Assembly: GCF_024362695.1 (NCBI RefSeq)
Contig: NC_065406.1
Location: 10,726,001 to 10,790,000 of the forward strand
DNA length: 64,000 nucleotides
Source of the DNA: Pectinophora gossypiella
Taxonomy: Eukaryota > Arthropoda > Insecta > Lepidoptera > Gelechiidae
Direction: 5' to 3'
A model generated the notes under the pieces. The model saw only the letters and a list, made by a program, of their open reading frames with translations. It was not told where the DNA came from and made no database searches. Position numbers and translations under genes: made by a program. This document shows, piece after piece, positions 12,101-22,200 of this stretch; within the stretch, counting starts at the first letter, position 1, and each line of letters begins with the position of its first letter.

Positions 12101-15100
12101 AGGCTCACGATCTGGAGGTCCGGATTCGATTCCCGATGGGGACATTGTCGCTTTCAATCATTCTTTCAAGCTTTCAATCAATCATTTTGTGAGACTGTCC
12201 TTTGTTTGGTAAGGACTTTTCAGGCTTGAATTACCTGATTGTCCGAAAAAGTAAGATGATTCGCCGTAAAAATCACCTCCACTAACCCGCAGTGGAGCAC
12301 CGTGATGGAGTATGCTCCATACCCCCTCCGGTTGATTGACGGGAGCCCTGTGCCCAACAGTGGGACGTATATAGGCTGTTTATGTATTTCCTTACAAACA
12401 TGACCCATTGCCATTGGCCATTTTAAAAGCTGCCACAGAAACGCTGTTTGAATCATCTGATAAAGATGTAAAGGCCTGACATGATGACAAACATGACAAC
12501 CTCACAACTAATACGTATCTAATAATCGGACTTTAGATAAGTCGCCTGGAGGACCAAATGGACTACGCACTCAAACAGCTGGGTGTACAAACTAGTGATA
12601 TAGTTGCCAGCAAGGTATCACCTGAAGTAGTCAAAGACTTACAAGGTGAGAACAACTGATTGACCAAATATTTTACTCGAACCTAAGTTGCCTAACAATG
12701 AAATCATCATCATCTCCCTAGCGTTATCCCGTTTTTCACGTGGTACGCTTACCTAACCTGAAGATTTGACAGGACCGGTTTTTTACAGAAGCGACTGCCT
12801 GTCTGCCCTTCCAACCCGCGAAGGGAAAACCAGACCAATACAGGTTAAGTCACATACCTCCAAAATGCATTTCTTGGAAATGTGGGTTTCCTCACGATGT
12901 TTTCCTTCACCGCTGAGCACGTGATAATCATTTATGATCCAAACATGAATTCGAAAACAAATTCGACGATCATTGGTTTAGCCCTGTGCTGGATTCGAAC
13001 CTGCGACCTCAAAGTGAGATGCAAGCGTTCTACCAACTGGGCTACGAGTACCACGGCTCCAATGAAACGGTGAAATGGTGTTGAAAATATGAAATATAAC
13101 ATCAAATGATAACATGATGTCAAAGTATCTATCCCAATTTCTTCTTTATTTTTAGGCCTTATGGAGTTATTCCACAAAGTGCAAGGCATGCAACAGCAAC
13201 TAACACAAGTTCACGAGACAGCTATGCAGCTGGCCGCTGAGAAAGAACAACGACAGCAGCATATCAACGTATTAACATCTAATATTCTGTTCTCTTCTGC
13301 TTTAAAGCTTGAGCGGATTCGGAGCGTCAGGATTTGTTGCTTTGTAAAACACCACTCACTAAATCGGCAAATCCACGCCGCAAGTCATTTGTAACAATTC
13401 GTAAATGCCGATATTCCTTACAATCCCTACGCAACGATTCGGCTCAAGTGGACGCACAGCTTTAAGCCGCCATATTACATTAACCATTTTTTTTTGTTCC
13501 AGACACTACTAGAGCAAGTCGAATTGCTAAAAGTAGTCAAATTAGATCGCGAAGACATGGCAGAAGCAATGGCTGAGAAAGCAGACGTACGAATGCTGGC
13601 TCGGAAAGTGTCCCATGATCAATTTGCGATGGCGTGTGACGACTTAGCTAAAGGATTGGAGAATGCTATTGGAAAGCTGAACATGCAGGTAATGTTATTA
13701 TTTTCGTAAATGTAGTGGGGTAATTGATATAAACACCATAATCATCAAACCCGAGATTCTGGCTTCGATTCCCAATCGGATTTACGAAACAGTCTTCTAA
13801 AATTAGGTACAAGGGTCTGGGTCAAGAAATATCTCGACCACCCAGCAGTGACTCAGAGTGACGGAGTATGCTCCGTCATCATCATCATCACTAATTTAAG
13901 AGCCACGCTCTTGTCGGTGTAGCATTCTCCATGCTACTTTTAGGGACAATAGGGCAGTGGTATGTTCCGTATCCTTTCGAAAACGAGTGTCTGCTGGTCT
14001 GGCCTAGCAGTGAGACAGACATATACAGACTGTTTACGTATTTGTGAACTGAAGACTTTGACAAAACATATAAAGAATACGAATCCCACAGGAAGCATTG
14101 TGGCAACAAGTGCTAGACGACATACAGCGCGAAATCGAAACCAAACTGGACAAGATGGAGCTGTCGCCGGTGAAAGAGTTCTTCAACAACAAGTTGAAAC
14201 AACTGCAGGATAATCTCAAACAGCTGGCCACGTTGCGCCGCGAGGTGGAAGCTGCTGGATCTAAGAGGAGACTCATGAGGTAATCAAGAGTTAAATACTT
14301 TTCCATATTATAGGTCATTTTGCAGCTCAATAATGGCCCTGAAACTAGTATTAGTGAAGTCTCTTTGACAGTATAATACACGACAGAGTAGGAAGAACAT
14401 TCCATACATGTCCAAGGACTAAATGGAAAATCTAGAAAGTTCATTGCTCCGTCTCAGTTAACACGAAAAAACAACCTGTCACAAAAACTAGGAGTAGCTG
14501 CTTGATACCTTCCACGTATAAATGCTAAGAGTCCACATTCGTAATTTTCAGAGATGTCAACTGTATATCCTGCGATGCCAAAGTGGTGATGGCAATGGAA
14601 GCCATGCCTTCTATGCCTATGAGTAAACCCATGCCTGCACAACTCTCTATGAAACCTTATTTGACCTACGAACTCGGTTTGTATTGTTAATATTGTTATC
14701 ATTTCACTAGTTCAACCAACCCCTAGTTGTCTAGTTGTATTATACGAAATATTATTTTACAGATACGATACGCAAAACACAAGCAAACAGTTTGCAACAA
14801 CGCAATATGCATGACTGGGAGAATATAGCTGTAACAACTCATCAACAAAAACCGCTGCATAAAGTAAGGTAAGATTTGAAGCATCACCTGGCCGATTAGA
14901 TTCCCCATTATGGAGCAATAAGTAAAAGCTGACATTATGTAGTTCCATTACGAATAAAACGATCCAAAAGAGGAGGAGCTTTGGGCATTTCATGCGCCGC
15001 AGAAGTTATTGACGCATAGGTATCTACCCTGCACTGTACCCCCGCTTTCGGCTCCGTGTATCGGCACATTTCCCTTAGCAAAATGTATCAACGCCAACTT

Positions 15101-17648
15101 TTGTTCTTTTTTTTGTTTTGACTGGACTTACAACTTTTGGCCAGACTTAACAACTTCTTTCTTGTTATGGAACTTGTTACACGAAGTTCCATGTGTTAAT
15201 TTCGGGTACCGCTGTGCCTAACATAGGGAATTTGTAATTAGGTCGGACACAGACAAGCACTTATGCAACCGCTACTGCGGAGGTTCGCACACGGTGACAA
15301 CACCTGCGCAGCGCGTGGCTCGTGTCGGCCATTTCGTGAAGCAATGGGGCCCAGACGTCGTGCCCTTGACGTCAGGCCTGGCTGCGGGAGACGATGGCAA
15401 GGTATATTCATGAAAAAGGGAAGCGCTTAATTTAAATCACTTCTTTCGACTTGACAACCGCCTACCTACGATTACCACAAGCTGCTGCTCGTAGCAAAGA
15501 TACCTCTGTTTTATGATTAGTGATAAAACACTTTTGTGTTTATAAAATAGTAAGACAAAGTACAGAAAAGATTTGAACCACAAAAAATCACATAGAACAC
15601 TTGGGAGACAATAATTGGTACCATATTTGTAATATGAACGTGGTAATGTTAACATTTCAGATGTACAAAGTGGAAGAAGCAGATAAAGGTGAACGTAAGT
15701 AATATAATTTGTATCATCATCAACTTACACTCACGAATGTTCTAATTTGTAAAGGCAATAATGTCAAGTCCTGTAAAATCAATACTTTTATATAACTTAA
15801 CATAAGCTCACGACTATACCCCTATTGGGGTAGTCAGAGGTACATTCATCGCAAAATGAACTAAGTACTCACGTCACACCAAGTTTTCTGCCAAACCAAT
15901 GTGATAAGCCGTGTAAGCCGTATCGCCGTCTATAATAGATGATCCAACTGTGCTAGTGAAAATTGCACTTAAGATAAATTAATAACTCATTGTTGCAAAA
16001 AACACAGATCCTTTTATCTCTATTTAAGAGCTGCGCTCTTGTCGGTGGAATAATCGCCATTCCTCTCTTCTTCCCGCCAAATCCTCCACCTCCTGTTACG
16101 ACACGACCTTTTATATTGAGAATAAATATAATGTTCCCCCAAGACCAACCGACATTATGAACATAAAACATCTTTTGGCTATGGCAGATGGTTCGGACGA
16201 TTCAAGTTCAACATCGTCAGGGCCGCGTAGGCAACCGTCCGACAGCGGCGGCGGCAGACCGATGAAGCCTATGATCATCAAAGCTGTAAGTGTCACCGAC
16301 TCTACAAGTCTTTATATACATACCGATGTCTTTTTCTTGCACTTATCATTAGAGAAGGGTAGCACTGTTTTTGGAACTGAGTAATTAACTTAAGAATAAG
16401 TTTAGAGTCCGCCATATTTGATACCATGGTATAAGCGACAGAAAAAATTGTAAGATGATCTTTAATCACCAATTGTCCGAAAGTACCATGGTATAAGAAA
16501 ACCAGGTATGGTCAAAACTGACAGCTAACATTTCAAGGTTAGCCCAGTTGACGTTATCCCAACAAACGTTGCCATTTCATAAAAAAAAAATTACCTTTGC
16601 AAGGAAATTTTTAACTTTTAAACTAAAAGATTTACTTACATTAAATACATTAGTCAGTAATTCACTTAATTTTAATAATAAAATTTACGTCTTTGGAATG
16701 TTGGAGATACCAATTGAATGGTAACACTTACGTCATCAATGGGCTAGCAATGGCGGCTTGTCATAGGATTGAGCGTACCTGGTCTTCTTATGGCATGGTC
16801 AAACTTAAGCTTACCATAGTGTTAGTTATTAAGAAGAGGGTAGTTAGAATACTTTTGGCCAGTGGCTGCGCTCCACGGCTCGTTAGCAAATTAGGCGTGG
16901 TTGTTTCCATTATCTCCGTATCGACTCCCTCTATGTGCAGCAATTTTATTGAAAGTAGCCTTAATGCCTACTACGTACACTACTTACTAATGAATATCTG
17001 TCTGATGGTATAACTACAACTTATCTGGCGTCTTTTATTAGTAAATTGCGAAATAGGCTACTTATATTAATAACAGAGATAATAATTATTAACCATAATT
17101 ATGTTTCAACCAGGAATGTCGGTGCATGGACAAAGGTTAGTGTTTTGTATATAAACATTTCATCGTTTGTGTAATGTTGTCACCTACTTATTATGTTATT
17201 GTATAGTATTTCTAGGAATTATATAGTGGCTAGGTGACTATAGGTAATCTCCATTCAACTTAAAATGGAGCTCCAGTGGAGAGAAATAAAAATAATAAAT
17301 GAAGAGAACTACTTACAGGAGTCTTCCAGCAGCCAGTGCATCTCCTATCACATGTCCTCTCCGAATTGATGGAAAAGTGGTACTGGGTCGTTTCTTCTCT
17401 GCCCCTCTGCTTGTATAGGTACAAACTACAAATATAAGAGTGGTTTCCACTAAAAAGGAAGAGGAAAGGAGACGAACGGAGCTGTGTGACCACTCAAGGG
17501 AGATTGACAGAGCGTATTCTCTCACTCTCACCTGTTTGGTCCATTCCGAACGTGGTGGCTCCACTTTGGTGGAAACCCACTCTTAAAATATCGAGACCAT
17601 AAATTTATATAACATTTTTCGTTTACAGATGGGAAAAAAGATCATTGA
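3166..17648 (+). CDS. QRICH2-like DUF4795 protein with central collagen-type repeat, 24 exons
   Basis: I can follow one frame-consistent exon chain: 3166-3369, 4321-4503, 5222-5252, 5896-5934, 6075-6101, 7090-7250, 7762-7916, 8430-8588, 9512-9624, 9980-10156, 10490-10783, 11074-11208, 11473-11612, 12537-12645, 13156-13268, 13503-13688, 14092-14279, 14552-14676, 14763-14868, 15242-15401, 15661-15694, 16188-16285, 17114-17135, 17629-17648. The sum is 2,979 nt, about 992 aa. The N-terminus has the family pattern DQAIGTPE..GVVDFNMLQTVL. Residues about 330-437 are Gly-X-Y. Residues about 643-935 form the DUF4795 region: coiled coil (ELLKVVKLDREDMAEAMAEK), then CISCDAK and HLCNRYCGGSHTVTTPAQR. The end is Cys-rich (ECRCMDKDGKKDH). 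Human QRICH2 is needed for sperm flagella, so a testis role is inferred. The start is uncertain: a GTGAGT donor at 3193 and an acceptor near 3310 may split exon 1. The donor after 9624 is GC, and exon 21 could instead end at 15688. Confidence 0.85.
3435..3826 (-). mobile_element. SINE family A interrupted by a LINE tail
   Basis: Family A has a tRNA-like head on the minus strand (TGGTCCAGTGGCTGAGCG and GGTTCGAATCCC at 3760-3826) and a body containing GTAACCGGGACCAACGGCTTAA (here 3435-3635). Between the parts, 3636-3761, sits a LINE 3' end with an (AATC)n tail on the minus strand. GGGATTC occurs on both sides (3629-3635, 3762-3768), as expected for a target-site duplication. Lies in intron 1 of the QRICH2-like gene. 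Confidence 0.65.
3930..4090. mobile_element. Small palindromic MITE (GCAATATTGC family), copy 1
   Basis: The two halves are reverse complements around 4010: TTCATCTAAAAAAGCAATATTGC on the left returns inverted on the right, flanked by GTTAAAA and TTTTAACCCC. Relatives are at 6630-6745 and 50195-50305. It is intronic and has no coding content. Confidence 0.7.
4571..4753 (+). mobile_element. SINE family B fragment
   Basis: The body of family B without its tRNA head: GAAAGCATCGTGAGGAAAAA, CAGACAGGCAGT, CAGGTTAGGTAACCGGACC, ending GGAGATGATGAGAT. It is intronic in the QRICH2-like gene. Confidence 0.65.
6630..6745. mobile_element. Small palindromic MITE (GCAATATTGC family), copy 2
   Basis: AAGAAAGCAATATTGCAATT and its inverted partner CAAATTGCAATATTGCTT surround a short core containing GCATTGCGCACTTACTTTTA, which is the same core as in the copy at 3930-4090. 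Intronic. Confidence 0.65.
9512..10577 (+). other. Collagen-type Gly-X-Y block of the QRICH2-like gene (exons 9-11)
   Basis: Three consecutive exons encode Gly-X-Y: GAPGPPGSSGHQGPPGPPG in exon 9, GPPGPPGPPGGGLPGVTG and later GFAIPGPP-type stretches in exon 10 (with irregular parts), and GPPGPPGPGFAGSPGGPG in the first third of exon 11 before the protein returns to non-collagen sequence. The exons meet in phase 1 and split a Gly codon as G|GN, as in collagen genes. The flanking exons have no signal peptide or transmembrane segment, so the repeat appears to sit in an intracellular protein. Confidence 0.85.
11746..12018 (-). mobile_element. SINE family A copy
   Basis: Contains TCGTGTGGGTTGTGAGGTGA, TGACATGACTCATG, GTAACCGGGACCAACGGCTT, and ends in ACCGGGATTCGAACCC, the B box of the minus-strand head, which is truncated here. 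It lies in intron 13 of the QRICH2-like gene. Confidence 0.7.
12074..12375 (+). mobile_element. SINE with plus-strand tRNA head
   Basis: Begins with a tRNA-like head (GTGGTCTAGTGGTTAGAGCG, then GGATTCGATTCCC) and ends in CAGTGGGACGTATATAGGCT, a different 3' end from family A. A head shared with family A but a different tail suggests a composite or sister family. Confidence 0.6.
12706..13063 (-). mobile_element. SINE family B, most complete copy
   Basis: Minus strand: head with AGTTGGTAGAACGCTTGCA and GGTTCGAATCC, body with GAATTCATGTTTGGATCATA and ACATCGTGAGGAAACCCAC, end CGCTAGGGAGATGATGATGA. It lies between exons 14 and 15 of the QRICH2-like gene. Confidence 0.75.
13897..14046 (+). repeat. 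Dispersed repeat family C (GCTCTTGTCGGTG)
   Basis: TTTAAGAGCCACGCTCTTGT begins a segment that recurs as TTTAAGAGCTGCGCTCTTGT at 16022 and 19931, and inverted near 43330-43372. The first 18 bases can form a hairpin (AAGAGC...GCTCTT). No coding content. Confidence 0.6.
16018..16107 (+). repeat. Dispersed repeat family C, copy 2
   Basis: Nearly identical to 19927-20022: TTTAAGAGCTGCGCTCTTGT, then a block with CGCCATTCCTCTCTTCTTCC and ACGACACGACC. It lies just upstream of exon 22 of the QRICH2-like gene. Confidence 0.65.
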
Positions 17649-19210
17649 CAGAAATCAATGCTCATCATTTTATACAATAATATAATCATGTTTTTTTAAA
17701 TAATGCTTTTCTCCGAGTACCTATTTAATGAAACCAATTGTTGTAATAGCAAAAAATTATGTATGCAAAGAATAATCAATAGCAAAAAGTAAAAACATTG
17801 TATCGTCTTTCGTTTTACCAAATATGTCCCAGGAATTTCTCAAAATTTTAAGTTTACTATGTAATTTAAATGTGATATTTTTCTTTTTGTATTCTTCTAT
17901 GTTGTGAGTTGTGAGGTGATTTACCAATCTCATCAACCCTGGTTTTTGTAATGAAATGTGTAATTTTTTTAGAGGTAAGTACCTGCTGGGCTGTAAACTT
18001 GCTTTTACTATTTTTTTAATGTCGTTAATCTAATGTATAAAAATAAAAAGAATTCTAATATATTAATTTTGATTTAATGGTAAATCAATTACCATACACT
18101 GTTAGCTTAAACATAACGTATCACTAGACATTTCCTCAATCTTAAGTAATAACAAATGTCTTTATACCTAGTTCCGGACAGTTTACATACATGGGTACTC
18201 GGAAAGAAAAAATAGAATTTAGTACTATAAAATATAGCGTAATAGGTATTTACAGAATTAAAAAAATAGCTAGTACCCACAGAAAGAACGCAAGGATTTT
18301 CGTTGTTTTGTTTACAACTAGAAGGTTCATGTTACCACGTCACGCCGTTTCCCCACTCGCTATTTTATACGGGGTGGGCTGTGAGAAAGCTAACTCATAC
18401 CCCAAAAAATAATCATAATACACTATGGACATGTAGTTATGAAAACAAACGAATGACATAATACATATAGTTTGACAAGGATGTTTTGGTGCGTGTGGTA
18501 ATCGTAACTTTATAAATGTAGAATATAATGTATGGGGATGGTACATCTCATCCACGCGCCACGAAATCCTTGTCATTCTATAAAGTTCATAATTTTTTTA
18601 GTCCTTTTGTAAAACCCCATCGCCTTTATACACATTTTTATATAATTTTTACACAGACCTAAATTGTAACGAAATGAGCTGAATTTCCACTATAATTTTG
18701 ACTTACACGTTAATTTTCAAAAATACTTAAATGCATAAATATAGTAGTCTACCAACAAAAAACACTCGTACATGAAAGTAATAAGAATATTATCAATTTC
18801 TTTTACTTTTATGTTGAGATCATATCACAAGAACCCAATGTCAACAATTTTCATTAGCACATTATTTACATGACAACCTTAAGCAGTAGCTCCATGGTTG
18901 ATTTCTTATCAAAATTACCATAAAACTATACCTATGTCTATACCCGAAGGATTTTACACGACAGTCGCATATCACACATATACTCGTATAGTAAATGGAA
19001 ATAATTACAGGATCGTTAAAACGCGACTTTTTAGGACTACGTCGTCGTCGACACAAGATTACTACAGGATAGATTTGGCTGTACCCAGTCGGTTTATACT
19101 GCATAATTTATAATTGTATCATGAGACACTGATTTTGCACCACTTTTTAAAGTAGATCATGGTCTGTGGTTCTGGCGTCATACCCCAGTCGATGGACGAG
19201 CAGCGTGGAG
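17649..19210. other. Intergenic stretch between convergent genes
   Basis: This separates the 3' end of the QRICH2-like gene (+) from that of ZRANB2 (-) and must hold both 3' UTRs. It is AT-rich and has no supported ORF. A 45-bp fragment of SINE family A lies at about 17897-17942. I could not fix either polyadenylation site. Confidence 0.6.
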
Positions 19211-22200
19211 CTAGCGGTGGCGGCCGCGCCCGCCGTAGTGGTTGCCTTCGCGGCTGTAGCGACGCTCTTTACGCTCGCCTCGCGATTTGTCACGACGCTC
19301 CCGATCGCGCGTGTACTCCTTATCGCGAGAGTTCCTGTTAAACAAAAAACAAATGTTATTCCCAGATATCACAACTGCATCACCAGGCAAACAGACGACG
19401 CATATGGCTAACAAATGAAGAGGCTGTTAGAAATATGTATATTAATATCATTAAATATAGCTTGTTTAGAATGACAAAAATATAGTTTTTAGTTGACATA
19501 TCAGGAAAAAGTACTGCTCTGGCAACAAACTTTGAATCAAAGAAATTTGATTTAAAGAGGTTTAATGTCTGTTATAATTCACGGCAAACTAGGCAATATA
19601 TAGAAAATAGGCGTCGCTTTTAATTTATACTAGCGAATAAAGTGAGACTTCTGTATTTCAACACAATCACAAAATGGTTTAAGAATCCGCAGATGAAGTC
19701 TACGGGGGCGTTAAAAAAAGTGTGACACATACCTAGTCTCCCCTGCAGAGCGACTGTCCCGGGACTTGCGCCTGGGGCCGGCTCGTGACCCGGGCGACCG
19801 CGAGCGTGATCGAGACTTGCGCCCGCGCGGCGACCCCTCCCGCTCACTGTTCAAGTTGAAATCATCGAACCTGCACCAAAGAGATCCAATAAATAGAGTA
19901 TTCGTTTATTATGTTTTTCTCCTCTCTCTCTATTTAAGAGCTGCGCTCTTGTCGGTGGAGTAATCGCCATTCCTCTCTTCTTCCCGCCAAAACCTTCACC
20001 TCCCGATACGACACGACCTGCACCTTCTATTTTATTATGTCTTTATAAGTAAACAAATAGTGTGATCCTTACTTGTTTTTTGGAGCAGATGTTTGACTAG
20101 AACTGGAACTGGAAGACGAACTTGAAGATGATGAGGAACTAGACCTATCAACAAAAAACAATGTTAGTCATAGTGGACAAAGGATTCCTAATACTGTCTA
20201 AAGCGATAGAAATTATTTATGCTATCTAATAATATTCACAAGGGCTTCCAACGTAAATAATTGTCCTTAAAGGGACCAAGTTTAGAGCAAACTAATAATT
20301 ATAGAGAATAGTGTTTTTGAAGGTTTTTATTTGAGAATATTAGTAAAGCAATATTACCCACATCTAAGACAAACCTTCTCTTACTCCTCTTGGCCTCTGG
20401 TGACGGACGTTTACCGTTTTTATCGGCCGGATCTGAAACCTCTTTGGATCCCTCCCCTTCCTTAGCCTTTTCTGCGTCTAGAAACAACGAAAGACGTCTC
20501 TAATTCTAGTTTTCACTATGATTTACACAAATTCAGTAATACATCAAACAATATCTTCACCTTTACAGTATTGTCATTCAATCTGAATTACCAAGTAAAA
20601 CGACAGCATCCCGGCAAGCGCTTTTACTCTAGGTGTGCTGTTACTAACCTGCCTTTGACGAACCTTGCTCGTTATCACTGCCCCATAAATCGTACTTGGA
20701 AAGGTCAGCTTCGTCCCCAGACTCTTCTTCGTCATCTTCTTCCTCTTCACCGCCATCGCCCTTCGACGCGGACGCTTTGCCCTGCAACAACAATTAAAGC
20801 TCAACTTCTCCATACAATGCGCGAAAATAATGTTAATTCTACTGCAAAACGTGTTTGCAATACAAACCTTCTTTTTCTTGCCTCCACCTTTAGAACTTTT
20901 ATCTGGTACTTTCATCGTCACCTTCAGCCTATTCAACAGTATCGGCTTTGGTAACGCGAAACTTTTAAAGTTCCCTATAACAGGCGCGTTATCATTGATA
21001 AGAGGCAGTTGTGTGTCTGTTTTATCTTCTGGTTTTTTGAGGTTTATATTTAGTTTTTTCGCGATTTGTGGAGGTATAACGACTGGACTGGGATCAAAGA
21101 TGTCGCTCAAAAAAGGAGTATCTCCAGTGTTGCCATCAAGCCTTTCTAGTTGACGTTCAATGCTGTTATCTGCATTAGACTCTTTCTCCCAATCCTCGTC
21201 ATTTGTCAAATTAATAGTCTCCACAGGTTCATCATCATTGGGAGCATTTTGTTCAGTATCTTCCTGTGCCACAGTGTTTGTGTTACCAGTTGATGAATTT
21301 TGTGATATTTGTTGAATACTTTGCAGAGCTAATAAAAGAGTATTAGTATTTAAACCAGATAGTATATTTGACAAATCTATTTGTGGTGCTAAGATTTGTG
21401 GGGTTGGAGCAGAATCTTGAATTTCCGCTGGAGTTGTTGGTTCTTGTAAACCAAAACATGATTCTGAATTATTTGTTACCGATTTAGATGAACTATGATC
21501 AGTATGTGGATGACAATTTTGTTCCACATATAAATCATCATTTGGCTGAATAATTATAGATTCGATAATGTGAACTTGTTTAGATGGGCTGATTTTATAT
21601 GAATTGTTTGTACTTTCTTTATCTTGTCCAGACAACACTATTTCACTGGAGAGCTCTGCAGGAATAGCCTCAGGTCTTTTTATAAGACTGGTGGGTATGG
21701 TCTGTTTATTCATTTGGTTAATAAAGTCTTGTTTTGGCGGGATAGGGGAATTCAGCGCATCAGCAGTTGAAGGCGAAATATTACTATTTACTTCTTGTTC
21801 CCGATTATTCTGAAAGTCCTTCAATATATCTAGTAACTTATCACGTCTATCACGAATAACATCCATGGATATTTTATTTGGCGTAGACGTTTTTTCTTGA
21901 TCTATTTCATCAATATATTCCATATTGTTTGGAGGACTCTGTGCTTTTATCGATCCAATGCTTGGAGGTGAAGGTGTGCGCTTTGCAGCTACAGACATCT
22001 CAATTGTATCGGAATTTCCGTAGAGAGCGTCGTCATCATCGTCCCACTGAGCTTCAAACAGTTTCCTGGCACTGTCGTATTTTTCCAGGTCATTTTTTCC
22101 CTCAGCACTTTCTTCAGCTTGTTCCCCAATATTAAAAATGTCCATTATGCTTTTATTTTTGCTCGCCGAATTCGACTGTACCATATCAAATATGCTAGAA

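Noticed and set aside
12074..12145. A possible tRNA gene (also heads at 3760-3826, 12960-13063 and 43725-43790)
   Set aside because: A and B boxes are recognisable, but the sequence continues into SINE bodies and does not give a full cloverleaf; these are SINE heads.
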